From Berghia stephanieae (taxonomy: Eukaryota; Mollusca; Gastropoda; Nudibranchia; Aeolidiidae), in NCBI GenBank assembly GCA_034508935.3, contig CM067444.1, forward strand, positions 37,211,550 to 37,275,549: 64,000 nt of DNA, read 5' to 3'. The stretch's first letter is position 1; each line of letters starts with the position of its first letter. The position numbers were made by a program, and so were the translations under genes. Under the pieces are notes generated by a model that saw only the letters and a program-made list of their open reading frames with translations, was not told the origin of the DNA and made no database searches. Below, piece after piece: positions 14,401 through 28,801 of the stretch.

Positions 14401-17400
14401 GCATCTCATTCAACCCGAAGGAAGATGCTAAGGGAAGTAATTCTGGAATAAGCAGGACAGAACTTTGAAGCCCTTCAGTCTTGGTGAGAAAAAATCAAGT
14501 ATGTCCCTGAGATATCAACTCTTGACCTTAAGATCACCAGGTGAAAAAAATTCTTGATCTGTTCTCATTCATTAAGTAATAAACGCCTTACATTTTAAAA
14601 TATGTGAGCCTTTCTATAGTAAAATATCCACGAATGTGCTCAAATAGTTTACATGGGATATTTAGCCAACAACAACACAGAGCATGTAAGACGAGTCATA
14701 CAGCCTGTAAGACACAATTGTGATTTCTTTTTGACAGAGACAATCCCATTACTGGATGGATACACATTTTTACAACCCAAGTATGTTGAAAAAATAAAGG
14801 TACAGACCTTTTCTAAGAATCAACTTTGTCCCAGCAGGATCTGAATCATGGATCTACAGGTCACCCAAGTAAATTGTCATCCCATTTGACCACAAAACCA
14901 TACAACACAGTCTTAGCAAAAATGAATTAATTTTAAAAAGGTGAGCTTTTATATAATGCAATATCCACTAAACGTGCTCAAAGCATTTTGCAAGGTGTCC
15001 ATGACCAACAAACACTTAACATGTAGGACGAGTCATGACACCTGTTAGGCGATATTACAATTTTTTCAGACAGAGACAACGCTGTTAACAGCCAGATACT
15101 CATTTTACGCCTGAGCACGGTGAGAGAATGTGACTAAAGAGCGTTTTCCAAGGATTCAACTTTGCACCAAGCGAGGCTCAAACCAAGGACCTTTTCATCC
15201 GAAAGCGAGTGTCATACCACAAGACCACATACCCGCACAGTCGATCCAGCCTCCTGTTGAAAACCTCTCAAATATTTTAGCCCAATATTAACCAATATCC
15301 AGATCTATAAAGAGTCTAACAAAATGTCTAACTCCCTGACAGGCAAATCTAAAATATGAATGAAGATCTAAAAATAACTGATTTCCTCAGATTGCCTATC
15401 TTACTTGTTGGCAGGTTCTGAGTTTAACAACTCTGTGCTGAGTAACGGAAAGATGCCAGCGATATACTCGCTGGGAGAAATGTGACTGGCAATCTCATGG
15501 GGACGAGTAGCCGTGTAGTCCATGCCTTGGGCTTTCTTCTCAATGTACTGGCCTGGGAGAGAAAGACAGTTGGAAAAAAATAATTGACATCACACCAAGG
15601 ATAATGGTGAAATATTAATGGCTTCCGCTGCAAACATTTCAACCCCAAGAACTTGCTGTTTAACTCTTCAACTAACAATGCACCAATATCTATAATGTAG
15701 TCCTTCAGAGCCGTAAGGCTCATGGAGCCGCAGGTTATCCCGGTTTCTATAGTGTGAAACGGACCATAGCAATTGCTTGCTATCCTTTGGATAGAACGCT
15801 AGTCTATTGCAAAGTACTCTCCACCAGATCTAACAGACCCAGCTACCCATTCACTGCTGGGTAGACAGGGGGATCAGAAAAAAAATCTTGACTGGTACCC
15901 AGGATAGATCTCGGTCCCTTTGTGACTGAAGCGAGTGCTTTACCAACTGAACTATCGCGACCCCCTATGTCTATAATTATTAGGTAAAATTATCTATGAA
16001 AATTCTATATTTTGATGAATCCACAAGTCCAATGGACCATAATATCATCAGTAGTTTTCAAAAAATCTCCTTCATACTTGGGTTTTCCCTGAGTTGTATA
16101 CCTTGTGACTGAAGCCAACAAAATATTGTATACTGTAATGTTATTATGAGGTGACATGTCAATTGCAATCAAAATACTTTAAAACTGTCTATTTATTTGA
16201 CTAAAAGATTACTGATAAACACACACATACACACACACTCTCTTTGCTCAAAACCAGACTTCAGCCATGGCCCAGACTAAATGATGTATGTCATTTCATT
16301 CCAAGGTAAAAATGAAATCACATAGACAGGGACAACTTGTATATGGGAAAATAACTCTCAACCAATACCCCCCCCCCCCCCCTGCCTTGCTGAAATATAT
16401 AAAGATGTAAGCAAACTTTAAAAAAAAAAGAATAATTATGAATCGAGTTATTAGCATTTTACTAAAGGAACAAAAAAAAAGAAAGAAAAAATATCATCTT
16501 TCCTAGTTTCGCTCAGTTGGTAGAACACTCGCTTCAATGTAAAGGGATCGAGATAAACAGGTGGAGAGACTAGAAATAATATAATAATAATAAATTGTGC
16601 TTTTATAGCGCATATTCCCATTGGAGGGCTCAATACGCTTTACAATAAAATCTCGAGAATAAAAAGAAACATGAAAACATGACATACATGACTACTAATT
16701 CGTTTGTTCAGACCATCTCCTAAATATAGAACAATCTGGAACTGAAATAACCAATCAAATAACTTGAGACATGGAACTCTCATCCCAGAAAAAAACCACA
16801 AAGGACAAAAATTTCAGAGTTGTGTATCTATTATCTACCTGCTTGCTCCAAGCATTGGCTGGGGTTGTATGTAATGATACGAGGCTCTTCGGAAACCCCA
16901 TCCTTAGACTCCTTCAGCTCTTTGATCCGTTGGTCAAACAAATATAAGTTTGGCTCTGCCTCTTCCCATTGGGAAATGATCTTGTTGTCCATGAGAGTTG
17001 TGTACATTTGAGTTTCGATAAAAGCGGATAGAAATGGCAGGTGGGCAGCTGGCTGGTCACTGAGAAATGCAGCCTTATCAAAACTGTGAACCGACTCGCG
17101 ATTACTTAACCAGGATTCTAGATCTTGGGATGGGTTGATGACAAAATTTTCATACGAGGCAAACATATGTACAAAACAATTGAGGAATATCTCCCGTACA
17201 GTGTTATTAAATTTTAAATCATTGATTTCTGCAGACGTCATTCCTTCTGGTTCCGAAGGGAGCTGAGAAACGTTGATGTCTTCTTGTGACTTGGTTTTGT
17301 TGGATGCACTGTTGTTGTCTTCCAGAATGATGTCTTCAATCTTGTCCTCCAGTGAGTCCCACAAGCCTGTTTCTTTGGCAAGACTAGAGATCTTCTTCCA

Positions 17401-20400
17401 GGCTTCACTTTGCTGAAGAACGTCTTTCCTCTTAGGAGAATTGGACGTGTTGATTGAGCGTAAAGCAGATGTAGATGACGTTTTTGGACTGTAATCTTTC
17501 TTAGGGCCTATGGAAAAATTCTTTTCAATTTTTTCAGCACCGATGAGATTTTGAAATTTTGTCATGACTTCCGTCAGCTCGCCTTTCAATTCGTTTTCAT
17601 AGGGAAATTCTGGTAGATCTTCTGGGAACTCCCATTCCCTCTTGTCCAGGTCCACAAAACACATGTTGGCCTTGGAGATGAAACAAAAACAAAAACATTT
17701 AAAGAAATGAATAAATTAATGCTCTCTATTTACACGACTTGCTTAGAGTAAGTTTAAATAAAGAAATAAAAATGTAAAAGAACCAAAAAAAAAAAAACCA
17801 AACAAATAAAAATAAAACAAACTAAATAAAAGAAAACTCAATTTTAAAAAAATGGTAAACTGATCTTCCATGTATGTTATGTAAACCCACAATAAATTCT
17901 CATTACATGTCACTAAAGCATTTGTAATGGTCTCATTGTTATGAAAAAAGTGTCCTGTTATCGCATGGCAGTCTTAATAACGTGAAGAGAAAATAAAAGA
18001 TATCATTTTTGTTAATTAAGTTAACCTAACTCTACTTAAGAAATTAAGGAGCAGGCACCGGTGTTAGATCAAGAACTGAACAACTGTGTATGAAAGGTGC
18101 CAGACAAAGCAATATCACGTCTAACCGGTAATCAGAAGGTCTGAGGTTCGATCTCCAGTCGAGGTCGACTGATTTTTTGGGATGTGTTTTTTTTCTTGTA
18201 ATTTTCTTTTTTCTTGCTTTGTCTGGCACCTTTCATACACACTTGTTCAGTTCGCTATCTAACTCTACTTAACAAGAAATGAAGTGAGTAGGAAAGTGCC
18301 AAAAGACAAATAGAGAATAAAAATTTTGCAGTGGTGAGGGCTCAAACCTGCAACCTTACTGGTACTGTCTGGCACTTTCCTACTCATTTCATTTCTTGTT
18401 ATTGTCAAAATAAGTGCCTGCTCCACCCACTTTTCTGACATAAATCTACTTCTAATTTTCGACTCACCTCAGAGGGTAAAACCATATTAGAACGGTCACT
18501 GTCGATGCCTTTGTGAAGGCCCATGATGTACGGCACAGGAGCATCAAGGAAATGTTGCATAGATGCTGGCAAGATGGGAACATAAACCAGTTGCCACATG
18601 AAGGGAAATGCCAACGTGTTTATGCCTTCTGCAACCAGCATCAAATGGTGATAATCTGGCGAGGAAAAAAAAAAGGAAATATACTCGATAGTAGGAACAT
18701 GCAAATACAGATTTCAATGATAAAATAAGTCTGTAAGAGGTTGATTTCTATTTTCAACCAGATACATTAAAAACCCCCAATAAACTGGTCACTGTGTTAA
18801 GTTAAAACAAAGTTTCCAAGTTTATCTCATCTTAGGCTTTATCCAATAACTCGTACAATTTGGTGACAACAAAGATGAAAGTGAGAAAAAAAAGGTAAAT
18901 GGAACCAAAAAATAAAATGATACCATTAATAACCAATTGTAATACCGCCACCAATAATAAATAATAACGTGAAGTTGAATGTAAGCTTCAATTTAATTAC
19001 AAAAACAGATCAAATGAACGTTTCGGTTTCCCCTTTATCAACAAAACAGGATGAATGAAACACCACAGATGAATGAGATGATGTGGTAGTGGCGTAGTTA
19101 AGATGAATAAACAAAACATTGGTTGGCAGGATATATTATGCTCCTTTGTAAGGAAGCACGAATTAGAATAGAATACTAGATATTTCTAAAAAGTGTGCAA
19201 TTAATTAAGTGAAAAGATGGGAGGCGGGGAGGAACTGTGTAATGCAGTTTAGAAAATGAAATATAAAATGAAATATAAAAACGTGTAGACTATTGTTGGA
19301 AAATAAATATAATGGAATTGAAAATAAATACAAATAATATAAAAAACAAAAATAATAAATAAGGGATGTCGGTATAAGTATAATCATTTGTGGCAGCAGC
19401 AGTAGCAGAAGGAACAGTAAGTACTTATATTATTATTATTATTATAAGAGACAAAGGTAGTATAATATTTAAATTAGGTCCAGTCTCGAGTTCATGCCGT
19501 GAGGTGAAAGGGTGTTCAGTTTTAGTATCAGTTCTGCCTCCCTATATTTTCTATGTTTTTTAGTGGTGTGACAGAACTGAAGGACGGCAACTTGGATGTC
19601 GTGCAATCCTCGATGACTGGACCCATTGAAGTGGTGGGCAACAGGTTTGTCCTCGTCGTTTTCAATAGACCGCAGATGTTGTCCAAACCTGTCGCTTAGT
19701 CTCTTGCCAGTTTCTCCCATGTATGTCTTGTGGCAACGTTTGCAGATTATAGCGTAAATTAGGTTACGATCCGTGCAGGTGAAAGAGTGTCGGATGTACC
19801 ACACTTTATCCGGGAATTTGATGGAATTTTCCACGAATAAGTATGGGCATGTCATGCATCTGCAACGTCCACAAGGCTCCGTCTTATGTTGATTACCAGC
19901 CATATCCATCGTCAAGTGGCTCCTAACTAGTATGTCCCTCAAATTACGGTCCCGTCTGTAGGCGATTAGCGGCGGTTTGTTGAATATATCCCTCGTTTCT
20001 ACATGCTCCTGAAGAATCTGACGGTAGTTGGTTTTTAAAATTTTGATGACTTCCTTGTTGTGTGGATGATTCGTGATGACTAGGATAGGTCTGTCTGTTT
20101 TGCTGTCACTGTTGTCAACTGGTTTCATGGCAGCTTCCCTAGAGATGTTTTGGATTTTGTCAACGCTTGTTTTAATATGGATTCAGGATAATGGCGGAAA
20201 AAGTCAAGCATTTTATCCTTTTCTACCGTGAAGTCCTCATCATCCTGGCAGATACGTCTTAGTCTTAGTAGCTGTGAAAATGGAATTGAACCCTTGCATT
20301 TGGTGGGATGTGAGGACGGGTAGAGAAGGTATCTGTGACTGTCCGTTTCCTTGTAGTGGATAGACGTCATGAGTCCACTTTGGGTGAGGGAAACTGCGAT

Positions 20401-22381
20401 GTCCAGGAATGCTACGTGAGTGGTGGATATCTGATGAGTGTACTTTATTGCTGGATGGAAGTTGTTGAGGGCAGTGATGAATTTGTTGAGTTGCATTTTA
20501 GTCATGTTGGTAACGCCGATGCAATCGTTGATATATCTTTTATAAAAAGCTGGTTGGTGGCCGTCGTATTGGGAGAAAAATTTAAACTCAAGGTGTCCCA
20601 TGAATAAATTGGTGTACGATGGTCCCATTTTGAAGCCCATGGCCACTCCCGAGATCTGATGGAAAAATTGGCCGTTGAATTCAAAGGAGTTGAGAGTCAA
20701 GACTAACTCTGTAAGTTGAATGATAGCATCGGCGTTAAATTCGGGTAATGGGTGTTTGTCAATGAAGTATCGGATGGCTTGTAATCCGTCTTGATGGTGA
20801 ATGGAGGTGTAGAGGCTATGGACATCCATCGTAAATATGAATCTATTGTCGGGTTGTGTGAAGCTGATGTCGCGGAACAGATGAAGGGCGTGATTGGTAT
20901 CTTTAATATATGTGGGAAGATTGATGACGATTTTTTTGAAGATGTTGTCAAGGAAGAGAGAGATTTTTTCTGTGGGGCAGGAAATGGCCGAAAAGATGGG
21001 TCTTCCAAGGGGCAAATCCGTGGCATTTTTCATTTTGTGTATTTTAGGGAGCATGTGGAAACAGGGATTGCGGAGTTCGCTGGGTGCCAGAGTTAATATC
21101 TTGGAGTTGTTGGGCACCAACTTGTCTTCGATAAGTGTGTTGATGGATTTGTGCACGATGTCGTTGTGTTTGATGGTGAGATCAGACGGGACTGATGCGT
21201 AATAAGAGGTGTTATCTAGTTGTCGTTGGGCTTCCTTCTTATATGTTTCTGCATCCCAGACGACAACTGCTCCCCTTTATCTGCCGGTTTGATGACGATG
21301 TCTTTTCTATTTCTGAGGGAGCGGATGGCGGACCACTCTTCCTTCGTCAAATTACTCCGTTTGATGGGTGGCACCTTGCATCGCTTAACCTGACGACTGG
21401 ATATAGCTATAAAATCATCGAGTGTGTCGCATTGGCCAGGCTTCGGTGTCCAGTTGTTATGTTTGATGTTGAATGGGACAAAGGGATTGTCATCACAGTT
21501 GTCGCTCTGAGGGTCTTGGCCATTAGAACTGCTGAAGTAGAAGCGGAGGCGTAAGGTACGCATAAAACGTTGAATGTCCGCTTCTTGCTGGATATGATCA
21601 AGACTGTTGCGTAGTGGGACGAATTTGAGTCCTTTGCCTAAGACAGTCTTTTCAGCCTGGCTCAATTTGATGCTAGGGAGGATGCAGGTGACCAGTTTAT
21701 TATTCTGGTTGGGAAGAGTGGTCATGGTGGTGTCTGTAGCACTGGGGTGCAAATCAATGGTGGGTTGAGATATATAAGAATGAGTTGTAGGACAAGATGT
21801 GGATTCATGGGTGGTGAGGGATATGATCTTTTTGGCCTTGGTGGTTTTAAGGCTCGAGAAAAGCCTTTTATTTTGCAGGTGTATAAAAAGCCAAATTGCT
21901 TTGTACAAATCAAGGTTAGAGGATAATAGATTTTTAAGGTGTAAGGTTGATTTACGAATGATGTTGGAATAATCATTGAGTGATGATATCAAATTAGTAA
22001 TCGTACTCGTTTAAGTGCAAAATTCTTTTCCGAGCCTGAGAAAATCTGCCTTCGCTCAAAGCTCAAAGAAATAAATAATAACGTGAAGTTGAATGTAAGC
22101 TTCAATCTAATTACAAAAACAGATCCTTACAAAGGAGCATAATATTTCCTGCCAACCAATGTTTTGTTTATTCATCTTAACTACGCCACTACCACATCAT
22201 CTCATTCATCTGTGGTGTTTCATTCATCCTAATTTGTTGATAAAGGGGAAACCCGAAATGTTCATTTGATCTGTTTTTGTAATTAAATTGAAGCTTACAT
22301 TCAACTTCACGTTATTATTTATTTCTTCGAGCTTCGAGCAGCAACATTTACACCACCAATAATAATAATAACAATAATAAT

Positions 22382-22446
<65 letters not shown>

Positions 22447-25400
22447 CACCAAAATTCAATCCTGTTTACATTGCAAACCAAATGATGTTGAGAGAGGCCA
22501 ACTAAGTACCTGATGAGTAAAGCAAAATCTGATGTTCTAGGAGGACACACTTGAAGACACCCACAATGATCTCCACACCCAGCAACTCAAACATGTCATA
22601 AAGTGAGTAGTCAAATAGTGGGAGCTCACTCAGACCTGAAATAAATACAATTACAATGTCAGATAGTGAAAACAACTGCATGTATTTTACATGATAAACT
22701 GATAACGCTTCTGCTAGAAAAAAAAAACCCAACAACATACAACTGAAGATTTTTATGCTTATTTTTCCTCCAGCAGATTCATTTAAAAATTGACGATAAT
22801 ACATTTCATATGGCCAATCTCAATTTCTTTTAAATCAGTTGATATGGTAGATGCACTTTTATTTGAACAGTACCTGGGAATTGGAAATCTATTTCCATAT
22901 GGTCTGCTGGATGAATAAGTACAGCATTTTGATTGTGAAGCACATAGAGAATGGTATGTCCAAGGGAACCTACTTTATAAATATTCATATTAAACCATTC
23001 TATTCAGCAAACACATGAAATTGTCAGTCCTCTGCTTCATAAAAGGCTTTTTTTTTAAACCATTGAAAACACCTGGACTTTTAAAGTAGTTCGTCAGAGC
23101 CACTGGGCCCATGGAGCTGCAGTTTATCCTTGTTTCTATAACAAAAATAAAATAAAAAATAAAAAATAAACTTCCCTTTATTCATCCCATAGGGGAAATT
23201 TGTCTCTAGGGTTATTCCAAGGGAAGACTGGAATAACCCAGACGTCAGCCGCAGTGCCGCGCCGCAAATTGAGCGAGGGCGAGGTGACTTGCTAAAGGCC
23301 ACATAGCGCAGCAGAGGGTGATCGAAGCAAAGACCATACCGCTGAGCCACGCTGGGTGAAATGGACAATAGCATTTGCTAGATACCTTTTGGATAGGACA
23401 CTCATTTATTGCAAAGTACTTTCTACCAGATCTAACTGACTCAGCTACCCAATCACTGCTGGGTGGACAGGGGACAGGATACAGGGTTGGGGTGGGGGGG
23501 GGGGGGGGGGGAATCTGGACTTCACCAGAGATCGATGTTGCTGCTCGAAGAATAAAATAACAATGTGAAATGGAATATAAGCTTCAATTTAAGATACGAA
23601 AACAGATAAAATGGACATTTCGGGTTTCCCCTTTACCAACAAAATAGGATGAATGAAACACTACAGACGAATGAGATGTGGTAGTGGCTTTGTTAAGGTG
23701 TTCATCTTAACAATGCCACTACCATATTATCTCATTCGTCTATATACTCGTATATTAAATTGAAGCTTATATTTAATTTCACATTGTTATTTTTTTTCTT
23801 ACTCATATTAAAACAACAAACTGCTGGATTAAGATGGAGAAAAATAAAAAAAACATGTACAACTTACTCGGTCGTAAAATACAAATGGGGCCAGAACAGC
23901 CATAATACTTCAAACTTCTGCCTGCAGGAGGTAGTGGGACATCATAAATTAAGTTGAACACATAAGACTCCAGAGTCATGGTGAGTTGTGTTGGTTTGGT
24001 GGATGCCTCGTACAGCTGCATCAAGAATTGACGAAAACACCTGGAATACAAATTGGAAAGTGTTGCCTCTAGGGAGCCAAAAATAAGGGAGAAGAGAAGG
24101 AACAGGATCTAATATTTACCCTTTACAAGTGGGGCCCAATAGACCTTAGATAACCACACCTCTCGGACTGTCATCATAATGCAAACAATGTCAGTGATTG
24201 GAAAACATTGCGAACTACACAGGTTTTACTATCGATGTCATGTGTCTTGCTCGGTGTATAGGCTCTTTACTCACATTCTCTCACCACACTCAGGTGTAAA
24301 ATGAGTACCTGGCTGTTAACAGAGTTGTCTGTCCGAAAAAAATTGTAATATCGCATAACAGGCATCATGTCTCATCCTTCATGGTAAGTGTTACAGTTGG
24401 CCAGGGACCCCTTGTACTTGTAAAGCATTTTGAGCACACAGTGGATATTGCGATATATAAAAGATACATTTTTAAAAAAATGTGCCTCCTGGCACTTAGA
24501 TACCTAAGGTTAAGGGTCATATGTCCCAAGTCAACAGGAAAAATAATGATTAATCAAAAAAAACCCAAACGAAACTGTAAAAAGGTAAGGATGACATTTG
24601 TACAGACCTGACAAAGGGTAATGGTGTGACAAGGCAAATACATTTGGTGACAAACAGCTTGTCTCTGTTCCTGTTGAAATGCTTGCTGACCCCATCCACG
24701 TCCAGGATGGTACGTCTATGCATTGTGGTCAGGGTGTGCATACTATCAAGCACATCCTTGTTTGTCACCTCTTCATAAAAGACCAAAGCAGATCCATAAG
24801 TTCGTGATCCGTCTTCGCGTGTGATCAGAAATGAGTGGAATTTTGGCAGCCTTGATTCCTTTTGGGCTTTGAAACCACAGCCTTTTGGCAAACACATCTG
24901 CAAGGATAACATTAACAGTATAACATCAATAACAAATATTAACTTATAAATCTATCTGAATTGTTTGACATTTGTGTGAATCACATATTATATAACAACC
25001 ATAACAACTTGAGCAATTGATTAAATGCCAAGAGCCTAATTTACTCACTACTTCTTGACCACTTAAAAGGTATGGAATTTCAGACCAATCTCTAAATTGG
25101 ATAAAATAAAGTCTTCCAGATATGACCCAAACAGCAAGAGTACACAGAACAGTCAAATGAAATACCAGTAATATTCGACGTACCTCCAGGAACAGTTTCA
25201 GGACCATTACTTATTCTACTTTAGATACACGGCATTGATAAATATCTATTTGACATCAAATTAAGATTATTCGCAGATGATAATTTCTTGTTTAGAGAAA
25301 TGTACACTGAAAATTGATAATGACATTTTGCAGAAAGACGTTGATATTCTTTAACAATGGGAAAAGAAATGGAAAATTTCATCTAGATAAATGCAAGAAT

Positions 25401-28400
25401 TTGAGAATCACAATTACTAAACCAGTAAAATATTACATTATATAAATGATAACATTCTAAAAAAGACTCTAAATAGTAATATAAATAGGAGTTTTTATGA
25501 CAAATTTAAATGAACAGAACAAAATAAATATATGTATGTATGTGAGAAGACAAATTCTTTCCTTGAATTTTTCAAATGTAACACATCAACCTGCTCAAAT
25601 TGACTTGAGGCAATGCTCGATAACTGCATGTTCTGACAATGATATTATTGATATATAAAATTATCACACAGGCATCAAACAAATCTGTACACACCATTCC
25701 AATGGCATCAGCATCAAATTGATTCCATGGGACAGACTCCGGGAAGTGAGCGAGAATTCTTGATTTATAATGACGTTCAAGTGGAGAACAGCTCACATTT
25801 TCTTCTGATTAAAAAATAATGTAGGGAAAAATATACATGGATTATTATTATTGTAATATTTTGCTAGAGGCAATGATTTTATAGTTAGCTTATACAACAA
25901 ATATATTGGCTTTATCACAATGACCTGCTTCACCACCTTCGTCATCATCATCACCATCATCATTGCGTCATCGACCCCGTAGTATTCATGATCATCATGA
26001 CTACCGTCATCATCTTGATGATTATTTGTTTTGTTATTATCTATTCATGTTTGCTTCTCTGCTGTGAAGATATTTGTTTCTACTTGACTGATGGCTTATA
26101 TTAAAGAGTCAGTTGTGCATGTGTGTGCATGTGTATATTATGCCCACTATAATATAATTAATTGTATTTTATAATAAAGCTCTAAATCTAAAGGAAGTTA
26201 TATTTTAATGTAGGGCATAAAAGTAATAAAGCAAGCAAAGACAATGTCTGTATTTTATAAGCAATCTTTGATTTTACTGATTTTCTAAGACAACGTCAAG
26301 TCAGAATTAAATTACAATAAATAAAAACAAACTCATTATATTTATAATTTCTTGGATAATTTATGACAAAAATGTCCTCTTTAATAATATCAAAATCACA
26401 GTGGAAATATTTTCCCACAGACGACGTGGTGCATCTCTGCCTCAGCCTCAAAAGACAACCGATGACAATGTCACTTAACGTTTAATATTAGCCATAAAGC
26501 TGCGACACTTCTATTAGAAGTCCAGATACTTTCAGAAGGCAATGGGACACGAATTACTGACATCTCTTTGTCATTGACATTTGTCAATATTCAGTTTGAC
26601 TTTGTAGAGAGGTGAGCCGGTGTTACCAATACTTAGCTTCTATACCAGGACAAATCATTCGTTTGGACAGAAAAATAAATAAAAAACTTACCGCTTACCG
26701 TCAAAAGCAGTTTAGATTTGAAGATGCATTTGTTTTCTATCAAAAAACATTCGGTACTAGACAATCCTTGATGAATTTCAAAAGTTGTGTTTGAAATTAT
26801 ATCCTAAATATTTTCATGATTCATTCCTCGCTAAATCGTGTGTTTTTTACGTCTGTCCAATGGTGCCGCGCAAAACAAACAAAGGTTTTTTAAAAAGTTT
26901 ATTGAGAAAAAGATACGGAAAAAAGTGTCCCTAGATAGGTATGCAATTTGGTGCATTAGTGCAGTAAAAATTGGTGCGCAAAATTAGTTTGTAGCAGATG
27001 CGAGACTCTGTGTGTGTGTGTGTGTGTGAGCGTGTGTGTGTCTCTTTCTTTTTTTTTTTGGGGAGTGCCTACGTACACGGTCACGGGGCATCTAGCCTCA
27101 GGATCTACGTACACGTAAACTGGTTTACCATTGCAATTGCAACACAAGCTGTCGTGACCGCGCGCCCTCGTGTGTGTGTGTGTGTTATTTTTTTTTTAAA
27201 TCAAAACAATTTTAACCATTAATGGCGAGATTCCATCTTACACTCCCCAAACTCAAGATCTTACTCTTAATGTTATCAAAGACAAGCTTTGCGATTTATA
27301 GTTTAATTGAAGCCCGAGTCGAAATATACTATTACTAGAGAGCCTCGCCTTTGGCCTACCAACCTCAGCTGCACGTCCAACTCGCCTTGAGCATGCATTC
27401 ACGTAAAATATAAAGATTTTTTTAAAAACCTACCTCTGTTTCAAAAACTAGCATCTTTCAACTTTCTAAGAAACATTTTGATTTTTCAGAACTTTAGTTC
27501 GTTAAAAAATACCGGCCAATCTGACCCGTTGAGTCGAATGAAAACGAAATTTTGTTGTTTACACGGTTCAAAGGAAATGTCGTAAATAAGCTTTCATGGA
27601 CTTCCTGTGTTGTTTTTACAGTGTCACGTGACCTTTTTGAGAAATTTGTCGTCTGCTACAAATAATTAGACCGGTAGGGGGTAGATATTTTCGTTGGCGA
27701 AGAGAAAAAGTGAGTATTATTTCTTGGACTTGTAGAGAGGCCTGGGGTCCACCAGCAGTCAAGTTGATTGAATAAAAGAAAAAAAGGCCTTTTTTATCCG
27801 CCGCCACCACCACCGTGAGAGTGGAGGGGGGGGGGGGGTGGGGGGTGGGGGGGTGCATGCCGACGAGAGGGAGACGTGTCGATTGGTGACCTTGGTGACG
27901 TAGACATCTCAAGGATGCTGGCAGTTGCAGTTGCAGGTGTTCTTAACCCCTTAACAGCGAAGCTAATTTTTTGCTTTTAGATAGTAGTTTGCTTTTATCT
28001 TTATTATTGTTAACGGGGAATACAGCGTTTCCACCAAGAGAGTAGTCAGACTATCGCAACTCGGACTTCAATTGTCTATAATAGTTTTGCCGTTACTTGT
28101 CTTTTGATGATAGAAGATTTGGTGTTAGGTCAAAGATCAAATTTCGCCGCTAAAAGGTTGCATTGCTACTGGGTTTGCTCCCCCCCCCCCTCCTCCTTTT
28201 TTTCTTCTTTTTTTTTCAACTTAGTATTGTTGATTGCTATTTCCTTTTTTTATGATTAGCAAGTGCCGTAGGAGTCTCACAGGATGCAGGAGTACTGCAA
28301 TTAACCCTTTGCCCGTGACATTGATTTTTTTTGTTTTCAAATAATAGTCGTCATTTATATTATTTTTTAACGCAGAAAAAAAAAAAACGTTTCCACCATA

Positions 28401-28716
28401 AGAGCAGTAAGAATATTGATAAAAAGCGCTTTGAGCACGTTGGGTGGATATTGCCCTATATAAAAGCTCAAGTTTTTAAATTGTAATTTGTTTTTTTTGT
28501 CTTTTGATGAAAACGGTAAGATTTTATTTTTGGTCCAAGTAAGATTGATATTCGCCTTTAAAAGGTGAAGTTGTTTTTTTTTTTTTCAGGTTTTTGCTTT
28601 TTTTCAAATGCCTAGTGAGAGAGAAAAAACAAAACAATCATACATGTATCTGCAAACAGCAGAACGTTTTCATTTTACAATGAGATGGGAAGGGGAAGGG
28701 ATAACACTATGACAAG

Positions 28717-28801
<85 letters not shown>

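Noticed and set aside
20335-21554. Plus-strand ORFs of about 90-119 aa
   Set aside because: Antisense shadows of the Penelope-like element.
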